Shown here: piece by piece, positions 1 through 6,927 of the stretch
Layout: each line of letters starts with the position of its first letter
Numbering within the stretch: position 1 is the stretch's first letter
NCBI GenBank assembly: GCA_938082915.1
Contig: CALKCG010000046.1
Location: 1 to 17,713 of the forward strand
Direction of reading: 5' to 3'
DNA from: an uncultured archaeon
Lineage (GTDB): Archaea > Thermoproteota > CALKCG01 > B24
Length of the DNA: 17,713 nt
Notes under the pieces: generated by a model
Seen by the model: the letters and a program-made list of their open reading frames with translations, nothing else
Told to the model about the DNA's origin: nothing
The model's database searches: none
Made by a program: the position numbers and the translations under genes

Positions 1-51
1 GTACAGGAAGTTTATGAGAACAGTAGGATCTAAGTTTACATTGGCCATCAT
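1..51 (-). CDS. N-terminal fragment of an unrecognised gene downstream of pyrB
   Basis: An open frame starts at ATG 51 (or the next ATG at 48) and runs off the left edge; only 17 codons are visible (MMANVNLDPTVLINFLY). Its start overlaps the pyrB stop in the ATGA arrangement, typical of translationally coupled genes in one operon. In many archaea the gene after pyrB is pyrI, the regulatory chain of aspartate carbamoyltransferase. This N-terminus does not look like the usual PyrI start, so I do not assign it. Function unknown; that it is a real gene is inferred only from the overlap and the open frame. Confidence 0.45.
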   Translation of the reverse strand, partial: MMANVNLDPTVLINFLY

Positions 52-971
52 TCTATAGCCCCCAGTATTAAAGCTAGTAGACTCATTCGAACCAGAAGCC
101 CGTAATACACCTGTTTAAAATACTTAGCCTGAGATGTCTGATCTACTGCATAGTCTATTTCATCTACCCTAGGTAAGGGATGCATTATTATCGCATCCTC
201 CTTCATTTTCTTAACGTGGTCTAATGTTATCTTGTAACTGCCTTTAACCTTCATATAATCAGAAATATCACTAAATCTCTCCTTCTGGATTCTCGTAACA
301 TAGAGTACATCTGCTTCACCTATTACATCGTTTACATCGTTCGCCTCTTCAACCGGTACTTTGCTCGAAATATACTCTAAGATTTCTCTATGCATTTTAA
401 GGATCGGCGGTGAAATGAAATATAGTTTAACGTTATAGTTTGCCAAAGCTACGCTTAGTGAATGCACGGTTCTACCATACTTTAAGTCTCCTACAAACGC
501 TATGGTTAATCCATCTATTCTTCCCTTCTCTCTTCTAATGGTGTAAAGATCCAATAGTGCTTGTGTTGGATGTTCTTCAGCTCCCGAGCCTCCGTTTATG
601 ACAGGGTTTTCCGCTATTTCTGCAGCGAGTCTAGCAGATCCCTCTAATGGGTGTCTAATGACTATAACGTCCACATAATTGTCTATAACTCTTATAGTAT
701 CGGTCAAGTTCTCCCCCTTCTCTATAGAAGCCCTCTTTGGCTCAGACATATCTACAGTTTCCCCACCAAGCCTCTTCATCGCAGTTTCAAAGCTTATTCG
801 AGTTCTCGTACTAGGTTCGAAGAAAAGTATAGCCATTACCTTTCCCTTAAGAAGATCGCTTCTTCCAGCCGAAAACTTCTGAATATCATCAGTTTTATCG
901 AGTATGTACTCTATTTCTTCCCGCGTAAAATCCGTTATCGATATCACGTCCCTTCCTTTGATCGAAGGCAA
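48..971 (-). CDS. pyrB: Aspartate carbamoyltransferase catalytic subunit
   Basis: Catalyses carbamoyl phosphate + L-aspartate to N-carbamoyl-L-aspartate, the committed step of cytosolic pyrimidine synthesis. The 307-residue protein has the normal length and the family landmarks: the carbamoyl-phosphate loop STRTR at residues 54-58, HPTQ at 134-137 and a C-terminal HPLPRVDEID aspartate-binding segment. The STRTR loop with HPLPR separates it from ornithine carbamoyltransferase. The start is TTG at 971, preceded by a strong AGGAGGGA ribosome-binding site at 977-984 with a 5-base gap. The next gene overlaps its stop by four bases and is not recognisable as pyrI, so regulation of the holoenzyme cannot be judged here. 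Identification is firm. Confidence 0.97.
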   Translation of the reverse strand: MPSIKGRDVISITDFTREEIEYILDKTDDIQKFSAGRSDLLKGKVMAILFFEPSTRTRISFETAMKRLGGETVDMSEPKRASIEKGENLTDTIRVIDNYVDVIVIRHPLEGSARLAAEIAENPVINGGSGAEEHPTQALLDLYTIRREKGRIDGLTIAFVGDLKYGRTVHSLSVALANYNVKLYFISPPILKMHREILEYISSKVPVEEANDVNDVIGEADVLYVTRIQKERFSDISDYMKVKGSYKITLDHVKKMKEDAIIMHPLPRVDEIDYAVDQTSQAKYFKQVYYGLLVRMSLLALILGAIE

Positions 972-1006
972 GGCAATCCCTCCTATGTCTACTTATTTCA
1001 TTTCGA

Positions 1007-1016
1007 CTTTAAATCC
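1007..1016 (-). promoter_or_regulatory. Probable box A (TATA) promoter of pyrB
   Basis: On the minus strand GGATTTAAAG lies about 40 bases before the TTG start of pyrB. An archaeal transcript would begin near 985, just before the ribosome-binding site at 977-984, leaving a very short leader. Inferred from sequence and spacing only. The rest of the gap up to 1153 shows no convincing gene or RNA. Confidence 0.4.
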
Positions 1017-1153
1017 TTTTAACACGTTCAGTTTAAGACCTCTAAGCTTCAGTATGGCTTCGGTGAAGTTTTGAGATAATGCTGAGTATAATAGACCCTA
1101 CAAAGTACAGTTATAAGTTTTGCAACCAATTGCCTTTCGATTATGGCTTAACT

Positions 1154-1954
1154 TCAATACCATCCAAGTATACGCATGACATCCAATAGGTCTTCTCCTC
1201 GTACCACTATAGTCCTAGAATCTTCTCGCTCTACTCTCGGAATTCTAGCTTGAATATCTGCGTAATTTGGATGAGAGTATTTCACTCTCACGGTAATAGG
1301 CGGGTTTATTTTAAAGGGTTTAAATTCTTTCGCCCTTTGAACAGCTCTTTTAGCAGCTTCTCTAATGAGTCTTCTACTTTTCACAGGAGGTAGACACATT
1401 GCAAAATTTCTACTAAATCCCTCTTTAACAACTACTCCCTCAATATTACCTAACAGCGATTCAGCTTCTTTTACAGCCATTCTACAACCAGTAACTAAGG
1501 CTACAGGTATATTAAAGTATCCAAGTATAGAAGCATCTATCCCTATTTCTCCAACTTTTCGATCGTTTATATAAGCATCAACTATAACTCTAGTTGACAT
1601 CGTATGGTCTAAAACAGCTCCCTGCGTTCCAGCCATAGCATGATAACCCACCATAAACGCTAAGTCGAAAGACTCATCCAACCCAGCCATTCTACAAGTC
1701 CTCGGCCCACCCGTGACATACCTGGCATGCTCGTGTAGTTCCTCAGGTATAAGATTAAAGCCACCGCGCGCTCCATGTAAATCATTTACAAGAATCTCCG
1801 TCACCCCTCCCTCTAATGCCCCATCTATCGCTGCGTTAACCTCTCTCGTCAGTAGTAGGCAAGCCTCTTCATACTCTTTACTACCTGGACTTGTCTGCTC
1901 TTCCCGAACAACATAACTAATACCTTCTAAATCCGTTAAAATGTACAACTTCAC
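1154..1954 (-). CDS. M55-family D-aminopeptidase (DppA-like zinc peptidase)
   Basis: Cytosolic zinc peptidase of MEROPS family M55, whose Bacillus member DppA is a self-compartmentalised decameric D-aminopeptidase. The 266-residue protein keeps the metal ligands in register with DppA: D8 and E10 in TDLEG, H60 in NDLHG, H105 in GYHAMAG and E136 in GEIGI; H117 in DHTMS matches the catalytic histidine. The start is GTG at 1954, with AAGGTG a few bases upstream. It is divergent from trpS across a 240-base gap, and a 182-base gap separates it from pyrB, so it probably has its own promoter (CCTTAAGATT near 1985-1995). The natural substrate is unknown; family members may act on D-amino-acid peptides or other small amides. 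Fold and metal site are certain, substrate is not. Confidence 0.9.
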   Translation of the reverse strand: MKLYILTDLEGISYVVREEQTSPGSKEYEEACLLLTREVNAAIDGALEGGVTEILVNDLHGARGGFNLIPEELHEHARYVTGGPRTCRMAGLDESFDLAFMVGYHAMAGTQGAVLDHTMSTRVIVDAYINDRKVGEIGIDASILGYFNIPVALVTGCRMAVKEAESLLGNIEGVVVKEGFSRNFAMCLPPVKSRRLIREAAKRAVQRAKEFKPFKINPPITVRVKYSHPNYADIQARIPRVEREDSRTIVVRGEDLLDVMRILGWY

Positions 1955-2136
1955 AGGAACACCTTCTGAAAATCACGTATGCTGAAATCTTAAGGTTTCC
2001 GTTTGTCTTCTTAAGTTTCTGATTAGTTGAATGTGAATGGAAGTTGGAAACCTACGTGGTGCAAATTCAGTACGTTTAAGTAGCAATGTATAAAGCTTTT
2101 TTAGAATAGAAGTTAAATACTTAAAGTAGTAGCACA

Positions 2137-2144
2137 TTTAAATA
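2137..2144 (+). promoter_or_regulatory. Probable box A promoter of the trpS-pheS-pheT operon
   Basis: TTTAAATA stands in the AT-rich gap between the divergent M55 gene and trpS. Transcription would start near 2168, giving a leader of roughly 27 bases before the TTG at 2195, with GAGGT at 2179-2183 as a candidate ribosome-binding site. Based on position and composition only. Confidence 0.45.
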
Positions 2145-2194
2145 ATCCGATTGTTCACGTAAAGTCTTAGTTTCTAAAGAGGTTAGGGGTCTCC

Positions 2195-3283
2195 TTGAGC
2201 ATAGATCCGTGGAGTTCAGAAATCATAGAAGACTATGAAAAACTATTCGTAGAATTCGGTTTAAAAAGAATTTCCGAAGAGATTAAATCGAATCTTAAGC
2301 ATTGGAGTTTCGAAAGAAGCATAGTTATTGGACACCGGGACTTTGAAAAAGTCTACAACCGTATTATGTCTGGAAGACCGTTTATAAACATGACTGGTAT
2401 AGCTACCTCAGGCGAACTACACTTCGGTCATAAAGTAATCGTAGACGTTTTCAAGTTTTTCAAGGATAGCGGTGGAAGAAACTACTTCGCCATATGTGAC
2501 ATAGATGCTTATGTGAGTAGGCCTGATAGTAGGGTTCCATCGCTAGAAGTAGCTAAGAAATACGCCGTTGAAAACCTATCGCATGTATTAGCATTGGGTT
2601 TGAAGGAGAAAGACGTCTACGTCCAAAGTAGGAAAGAGAGACGGTACTATGAGTTTGCATTTGAAGTTTCTAAAAAGATAACCGAGAGTACGTTTAGAGC
2701 TATATATGGACATTTAGATCTCGGTAAAATAGCGGCAAACCTGCTTCAGTATGCTGATATTCTACATCCTCAGCTTCCAGAGTATGAGGGGAAAATGCCA
2801 TCAATCACGGTAATCGCTGCTGAACAGGATCCACATATAAGAGCAGTTAGAGATTTAGCAGCACGTTTACCCTACGACTTTGAACCCCCCTCGGCTCTTA
2901 TAGTAGTCCATTTATCCGGACTTAAAGCTGGTAAGAAAATGTCTAAAAGCGATCCAGAAACTTGCATATTCTTAAGCGATCCACCTAAAGTCGCTGCTGA
3001 AAAAATCATGAATGCTTTTACTGGAGGACAGCCTACGGTTGCGGAGCAGAAGAAACTTGGTGGAAACCCGAACATCTGCAAGGTTTACGAATTTCTAAAA
3101 TTCAACTATCCGTTTAGCGTAAGGCTTAGAGAACTATATGAAGATTGCATCGTTGGAAGGATGATGTGTGGTGACTGTAAACTGTTGACAGCAGAGTTTG
3201 TCAGAGAATTCTTAGAAAATCACCAGGAAAAACTCAAGACAACCACTGAAATCGCTAAGAGAATTGTTTATGGGGAGGTGTAA
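2195..3283 (+). CDS. trpS: Tryptophan--tRNA ligase
   Basis: Class I synthetase that charges tRNA-Trp with tryptophan in the cytosol. The 362-residue protein has the archaeal/eukaryotic layout: an N-terminal extension of about 60 residues, then the Rossmann catalytic domain with the HIGH-type signature HFGH at residues 76-79 and a perfect KMSKS loop at 248-252. AEQDPHIRAVRD matches the conserved QDP(H/Y) segment of archaeal TrpS and separates it from TyrS. The start is TTG at 2195. It is the first gene of an aaRS run; its TAA stop at 3281-3283 lies five bases before pheS and inside the pheS ribosome-binding region, suggesting coupled translation. CxxC-like cysteines near the C-terminus (MMCGDC) could bind metal, but this is not established. 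Confidence 0.93.
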   Translation: MSIDPWSSEIIEDYEKLFVEFGLKRISEEIKSNLKHWSFERSIVIGHRDFEKVYNRIMSGRPFINMTGIATSGELHFGHKVIVDVFKFFKDSGGRNYFAICDIDAYVSRPDSRVPSLEVAKKYAVENLSHVLALGLKEKDVYVQSRKERRYYEFAFEVSKKITESTFRAIYGHLDLGKIAANLLQYADILHPQLPEYEGKMPSITVIAAEQDPHIRAVRDLAARLPYDFEPPSALIVVHLSGLKAGKKMSKSDPETCIFLSDPPKVAAEKIMNAFTGGQPTVAEQKKLGGNPNICKVYEFLKFNYPFSVRLRELYEDCIVGRMMCGDCKLLTAEFVREFLENHQEKLKTTTEIAKRIVYGEV

Positions 3284-3287
3284 CCTT

Positions 3288-4793
3288 TTGAAGTTTAAGC
3301 TTTCCGAAGATGAGGTGAAGCTTCTTAAAATTCTTAAGAAGTCTGGCGGAATCGCATCGGTAGATAGAATAGCGTTGGAAATGGAGCTTACTTCAGACAA
3401 AGTTGCCGCTTTAGCCTTAAACATGAGTTTAAAAGATCTTCTGAGTTTAAAAACCGAAGAGGACAGTGTTATAACGCTTACGGATGAAGGATTGAGATAT
3501 GCAAAACTTGGGCTACCTGAGAGACGTATAGTGGACCAGGCTAAGGCTAAACGTATTCTGAGCATATCTGAACTTGCGAATCTTGAGGATTGGGAGAAAG
3601 CAATTGGTTTAGCCTGGCTTAAAAAGAAGGCTTGGGGTACGGTAAAAGCTGGGAAAGTAGAAGTTTCAGGGGAAGCTATTAAAGGCGTTGATGAGAAGCT
3701 TATAGAGCTTATAGCGTCTGAAGGTAGAGTTTACGTGAGTAATCTACCCTCCGAATTGAGAGAGGCAATTGATGTTTTAAAAGAGAGAAGGCTTATTAAG
3801 ATCGAAAAATCTTCTACGAGGTTTATTTCTTTAAGTAAAATTGGGGAAGAGGCTTTAAAAGGAGAAATCGAAATACTGGAGGAAGTCTCTAGATTAACTA
3901 GGGAGCTTATAATTTCAGGTAGGTGGAGAAATGTCGTTTTTAAGAAGTACAATGTTGCACTTCCGAGTTATAGGATACCGATTGGTAGACTAAGCTTCGT
4001 AAGAGAAGTGTTGGACTATATTAGGCAGGTGTGGGTTGAAATGGGCTTTATAGAAATGGAAGGGCCAATACTTGAGATATGCCTCTGGAACTATGATGCT
4101 TTATACGTACCTCAGGATCACCCGGCTAGAGACTTACAAGATACATTCTATGTTAAAACTCCTAAATTCGGTAGGCTTCTAAACCAAGACTTAGTTGAAA
4201 AGGTTAAGAATACTCATGAATCTGGATGGTCGACAGGCTCTACGGGCTGGGGATATCACTGGGATCTTGAAGAATCTAAGAAAACTCTCTTAAGAACACA
4301 TACGACATGTCTATCTGCTAGAACATTGGCAACGTTAAGAGATGCAGAGTTACCCGCTAAGTTTTTCGCTGTAAGTAAAGTTTTCAGGAATGAGAAACCT
4401 GACCGTACCCACCTCTGCGAATTCTATCAAACTGAGGGAATAGTGGTTGATGAGAATGCCAATATGAAACACCTCATAGGCTATCTTAAAGAATTCTTCA
4501 AGAGACTTGGATTTCCAGATGCCAGGTTTAGACCTGCCTATTTCCCGTACACTGAGCCTTCGCTTGAGGTCGAAGTCTACTATCCAAGTATTGACAAGTG
4601 GATTGAACTGGCCGGAGCTGGAATACTTAGACCGGAGGTTGTTAAACCTCTTCTTGGAAGAGAAATACCAGTTTTAGCGTGGGGTTTAGGTCCGGGTAGG
4701 ATGATAATGCTAAATTACAATCTTAAGGATATGAGAGAACTTGCTATGAATGACCTCGACCTCCTCAGAAATGCTCCAGTTTGGATCGGGTGA
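3288..4793 (+). CDS. pheS: Phenylalanine--tRNA ligase alpha subunit
   Basis: Catalytic alpha chain of the heterotetrameric class II phenylalanyl-tRNA synthetase. At 501 residues it is the long archaeal/eukaryotic type: the first ~200 residues form winged-helix-like DNA/tRNA-binding modules (KSGGIASVDRIALEMEL and similar) and the rest is the class II core. Motif 2 is visible as SKVFRNEKPDRTHLCEFYQ and motif 3 as GLGPGR near the end. The frame is open from 3264, but GGGGAGGTG at 3272-3280 points to TTG 3288, which avoids overlap with trpS. pheT begins six bases after the stop. Identification is firm. Confidence 0.96.
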   Translation: MKFKLSEDEVKLLKILKKSGGIASVDRIALEMELTSDKVAALALNMSLKDLLSLKTEEDSVITLTDEGLRYAKLGLPERRIVDQAKAKRILSISELANLEDWEKAIGLAWLKKKAWGTVKAGKVEVSGEAIKGVDEKLIELIASEGRVYVSNLPSELREAIDVLKERRLIKIEKSSTRFISLSKIGEEALKGEIEILEEVSRLTRELIISGRWRNVVFKKYNVALPSYRIPIGRLSFVREVLDYIRQVWVEMGFIEMEGPILEICLWNYDALYVPQDHPARDLQDTFYVKTPKFGRLLNQDLVEKVKNTHESGWSTGSTGWGYHWDLEESKKTLLRTHTTCLSARTLATLRDAELPAKFFAVSKVFRNEKPDRTHLCEFYQTEGIVVDENANMKHLIGYLKEFFKRLGFPDARFRPAYFPYTEPSLEVEVYYPSIDKWIELAGAGILRPEVVKPLLGREIPVLAWGLGPGRMIMLNYNLKDMRELAMNDLDLLRNAPVWIG

Positions 4794-4799
4794 ATGTGA

Positions 4800-6494
4800 A
4801 TGCCTGTTATAAGAGTAAGCTTAAGGGATTTTGAGAGGCTCGTCGGTCTAGCTCTTCCGATAGGCCGTTTAAGAAGCGAGCTTCCCATGATCGGTTTGGG
4901 CTGGGAGCGGGACGATAGCGAAGGATTTGAAGTGGAGGTTTTTCCAAATAGGCCAGATATGTTGAGTCCCGAAGGGCTTGCGAGGGCGTATAAAGGCTTC
5001 ATTGGGCTTGAGAAAGGTATGCCTCATTACATCGTTAAATCCAGTTCTATCAATGTAAACGTTGATAGAGATATATGTGAAGTACGACCCTACTCGGTAT
5101 TTGCTGTCGTTAAGAATATACCGATGGATGAGGAGGTTTTGAAGAGCATTATTCAACTTCAAGAGAAACTTCATATTTCATACTGTAGAAACCGTAGAAA
5201 AGCCTCTATTGGACTTCATGATTTAGATAAGTTCAAGCCTCCAGTTAGATATACAGTTAAAGTCTCAGACTTCAAGTTTAAACCTTTAGACTACGATAGA
5301 GAGATTACGATCAAGGAAATCCTAGAACGCCATCCTAAAGGTGTGGAATACGGACACATACTGGCTGGTTTCAATAAATATCCTATTATTGAGGATTCTG
5401 AAGGATTGGTACTTTCAATGCCTCCTATAATAAACTCCGACTATACTAAGGTAGATGTGAAGACGAGAAATATTTTCATAGATTGTACTGGTTTGGATTG
5501 GAAAACTGTAAGCTCCGTATTAAACATAATGGTAACCTCGTTAGCTGAAAGGGGGGGTGAGGTATACAAAGTTAAGGTTTTCTATCCGTTTGAAACACCA
5601 TTTGGAATTGTTTTCGACTCCCCTGATTTAAAGGTTCAAGAAGTTAAGCTTTCACTAGACTTTGTTAATAAAATCCTCGGCGAAAAACTAACTATGGAGG
5701 AAGCTTTAGAGCTCCTGTGTCGAATGAGGTATGATGCTATCGAATGCTCCAGAGGAGATATTTTAGTAAAAGTACCCGCTTACAGGGTTGACATTATGCA
5801 TCCGATAGATCTAGTGGAAGACATCGCTATAGCGTATGGATATGACCGTATAAAACCAGAAATACCTAAAGTTTTCACAAGTGGTGGTGAAAGCTATTTA
5901 GAGAGGTTTTCTTCAAAGGTTAGACTTATCATGGTGGGATTGGGCTTTCAAGAGGTTATAACAGACATCTTAACGAATCCGCACGACCTATTCACAGCCA
6001 TGAGGGTTAAACCAGAGCCAGTTGTAGAACTGGAAAATCCGAAGACGGTTGAATATACAGTCTGCAGGAGTTGGCTTATGCCATGTCTTATGAAAATACT
6101 ATCTAGAAACAGACATAGAGAGTACCCTCAGAGAATATTTGAAGTAGACGACGTTGTAGTTTTAGATGAAAATTCCGAAACTGGAGCTAGAAATGTTAGG
6201 AAGCTCGCAGCCGTTTCGACACATTCAGAAGCAGACTATGCTGAAATTAGAGCGGTTGTAGATACTCTACTTAAAATTCTAGACGTAGATTTCTGCATAA
6301 ATTCTGGAGAGCATCCAAGTTTCATAGATGGGCGAATAGGGTTCATAGAGGCAACAACTGGTGAAAATTTAGGATTCTTAGGCGAAATACATCCGGAGGT
6401 CCTTGAAAACTTCGGACTTGAAAATCCTTCAGTTGGTTTTGAAATAAACTTAGAATGCATCATGAGACTTAAGGGGGTTGGGCGGAAACCCTAA
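4800..6494 (+). CDS. pheT: Phenylalanine--tRNA ligase beta subunit
   Basis: Beta chain of phenylalanyl-tRNA synthetase, carrying the B3/B4 editing module and B5 domains, which pairs with PheS. The 564-residue length fits archaeal PheT, which lacks the long bacterial N- and C-terminal additions. Recognisable parts are FEVEVFPNRPDMLSPEGLAR near the N-terminus, SIGLHDLDK around residue 138, MPPIINSDYTKVD in the editing region, the B5-like stretch with VEDIAIAYGYDRI near 340, and LGEIHPEVLENFGL near the end. The start is ATG 4800 with GGGTGA just upstream; only six bases separate it from pheS. The frame ends at 6494 and is followed directly by structured non-coding sequence rather than by tyrS. 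Confidence 0.96.
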   Translation: MPVIRVSLRDFERLVGLALPIGRLRSELPMIGLGWERDDSEGFEVEVFPNRPDMLSPEGLARAYKGFIGLEKGMPHYIVKSSSINVNVDRDICEVRPYSVFAVVKNIPMDEEVLKSIIQLQEKLHISYCRNRRKASIGLHDLDKFKPPVRYTVKVSDFKFKPLDYDREITIKEILERHPKGVEYGHILAGFNKYPIIEDSEGLVLSMPPIINSDYTKVDVKTRNIFIDCTGLDWKTVSSVLNIMVTSLAERGGEVYKVKVFYPFETPFGIVFDSPDLKVQEVKLSLDFVNKILGEKLTMEEALELLCRMRYDAIECSRGDILVKVPAYRVDIMHPIDLVEDIAIAYGYDRIKPEIPKVFTSGGESYLERFSSKVRLIMVGLGFQEVITDILTNPHDLFTAMRVKPEPVVELENPKTVEYTVCRSWLMPCLMKILSRNRHREYPQRIFEVDDVVVLDENSETGARNVRKLAAVSTHSEADYAEIRAVVDTLLKILDVDFCINSGEHPSFIDGRIGFIEATTGENLGFLGEIHPEVLENFGLENPSVGFEINLECIMRLKGVGRKP

Positions 6495-6495
6495 A

Positions 6496-6590
6496 CAGGC
6501 CCATGTTGACGGACCCATCTGAGAAGCCGTCCGGCTTACTATGAGGTTTGGGTTAACCCAAACATGGGACAGGCCCAAAGGGCTGCACTC
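6496..6590 (+). ncRNA. Candidate structured RNA element after pheT (unassigned)
   Basis: Immediately after the pheT stop the sequence becomes GC-rich and self-complementary. CCCATG (6500-6505) pairs with CATGGG (6563-6568), enclosing two hairpins: GACGG/CCGTC (6508-6512 with 6527-6531; an alternative register is CGGAC/GTCCG) and TTTGGG/CCCAAA with a TTAA loop (6547-6552 with 6557-6562), the latter abutting the closing stem. ACA at 6569-6571 follows the stem directly, as in archaeal H/ACA guide RNAs, but I see no clear guide pocket or kink-turn, so that class is not claimed. A short GCCC-AAA-GGGC hairpin follows (6573-6583). It could be a 3' processing or terminator element of the trpS-pheS-pheT transcript, or a separate small RNA. 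The strand is assumed from the operon direction. Confidence 0.4.
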
Positions 6591-6687
6591 CACACCCCTA
6601 ATCTTCATAAAACTACTTGCCTAGACTTTACGTCAATCTTGGGGTTTAGGGAAAAATCCTTAATACAAAGTTAGGTTTTTATTTATA

Positions 6688-6798
6688 CGGTAGGTGTCAG
6701 GTCCCATACGGAGAGAGCTGGCTGAGTAAGGCGTAGACGCCTTCTCTATGACGCTTAGTGTTAGTCATATGGGATATAACACAACCTGACACCTACCG
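6688..6798 (+). ncRNA. Candidate structured RNA with 14-bp perfect closing stem (unassigned)
   Basis: CGGTAGGTGTCAGG (6688-6701) is perfectly complementary to 6785-6798. Inside are TCCCATA/TATGGGA (6702-6708 with 6768-6774), AAGGCG-TAGA-CGCCTT (6728-6743), AGAG/CTCT (near 6712-6717 with 6744-6747) and ATGAC/GTCAT (6748-6752 with 6764-6768). Together they form a closed multi-branched fold of about 111 bases. An asymmetric bulge TATAACACAA (6775-6784) separates the two outer stems on the 3' side. Upstream, CTTAATAC near 6658-6666 is a fair box A at the right distance for a start near 6690. It does not match tRNA, 5S, SRP or RNase P RNA by eye. Alternatives are a miniature transposon with 14-base terminal repeats (no target duplication seen) or a leader element of tyrS. 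Confidence 0.55.
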
Positions 6799-6878
6799 GC
6801 CAACGGACTAGATATTGGGATTGAAAAAGAGTTCAATATGTTTCGTTAAAGTTTATGAAAAAGTTTATGTTTACCTAT

Positions 6879-6894
6879 ATCGTAAATTTACGAT
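6879..6894. promoter_or_regulatory. 16-base perfect palindrome in the tyrS promoter region (possible operator)
   Basis: ATCGTAAATTTACGAT is an exact palindrome 25-33 bases before the tyrS start. Just upstream, AAAGTTTATG occurs twice as a direct repeat, 12 bases apart (6848-6857 and 6860-6869), and could hold the TATA element. Transcription from the second copy would start near the palindrome, where a dimeric repressor would block it. The function is inferred; only the symmetry and repeat are seen. Confidence 0.45.
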
Positions 6895-6927
6895 TACAGT
6901 TTCCATTATTGAGTAAGGATGATTATC

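Noticed and set aside
3264..3287. Upstream ATG start for pheS at 3264
   Set aside because: It would overlap trpS and lacks a ribosome-binding site; GGGGAGGTG points to TTG 3288.
6711..6768. tRNA-like D-arm (GGCTGAGTAAGGCG) suggesting a tRNA-Ser/Leu gene
   Set aside because: No matching acceptor stem, anticodon arm or GGTTCRA T-loop; the hairpins form a different fold.
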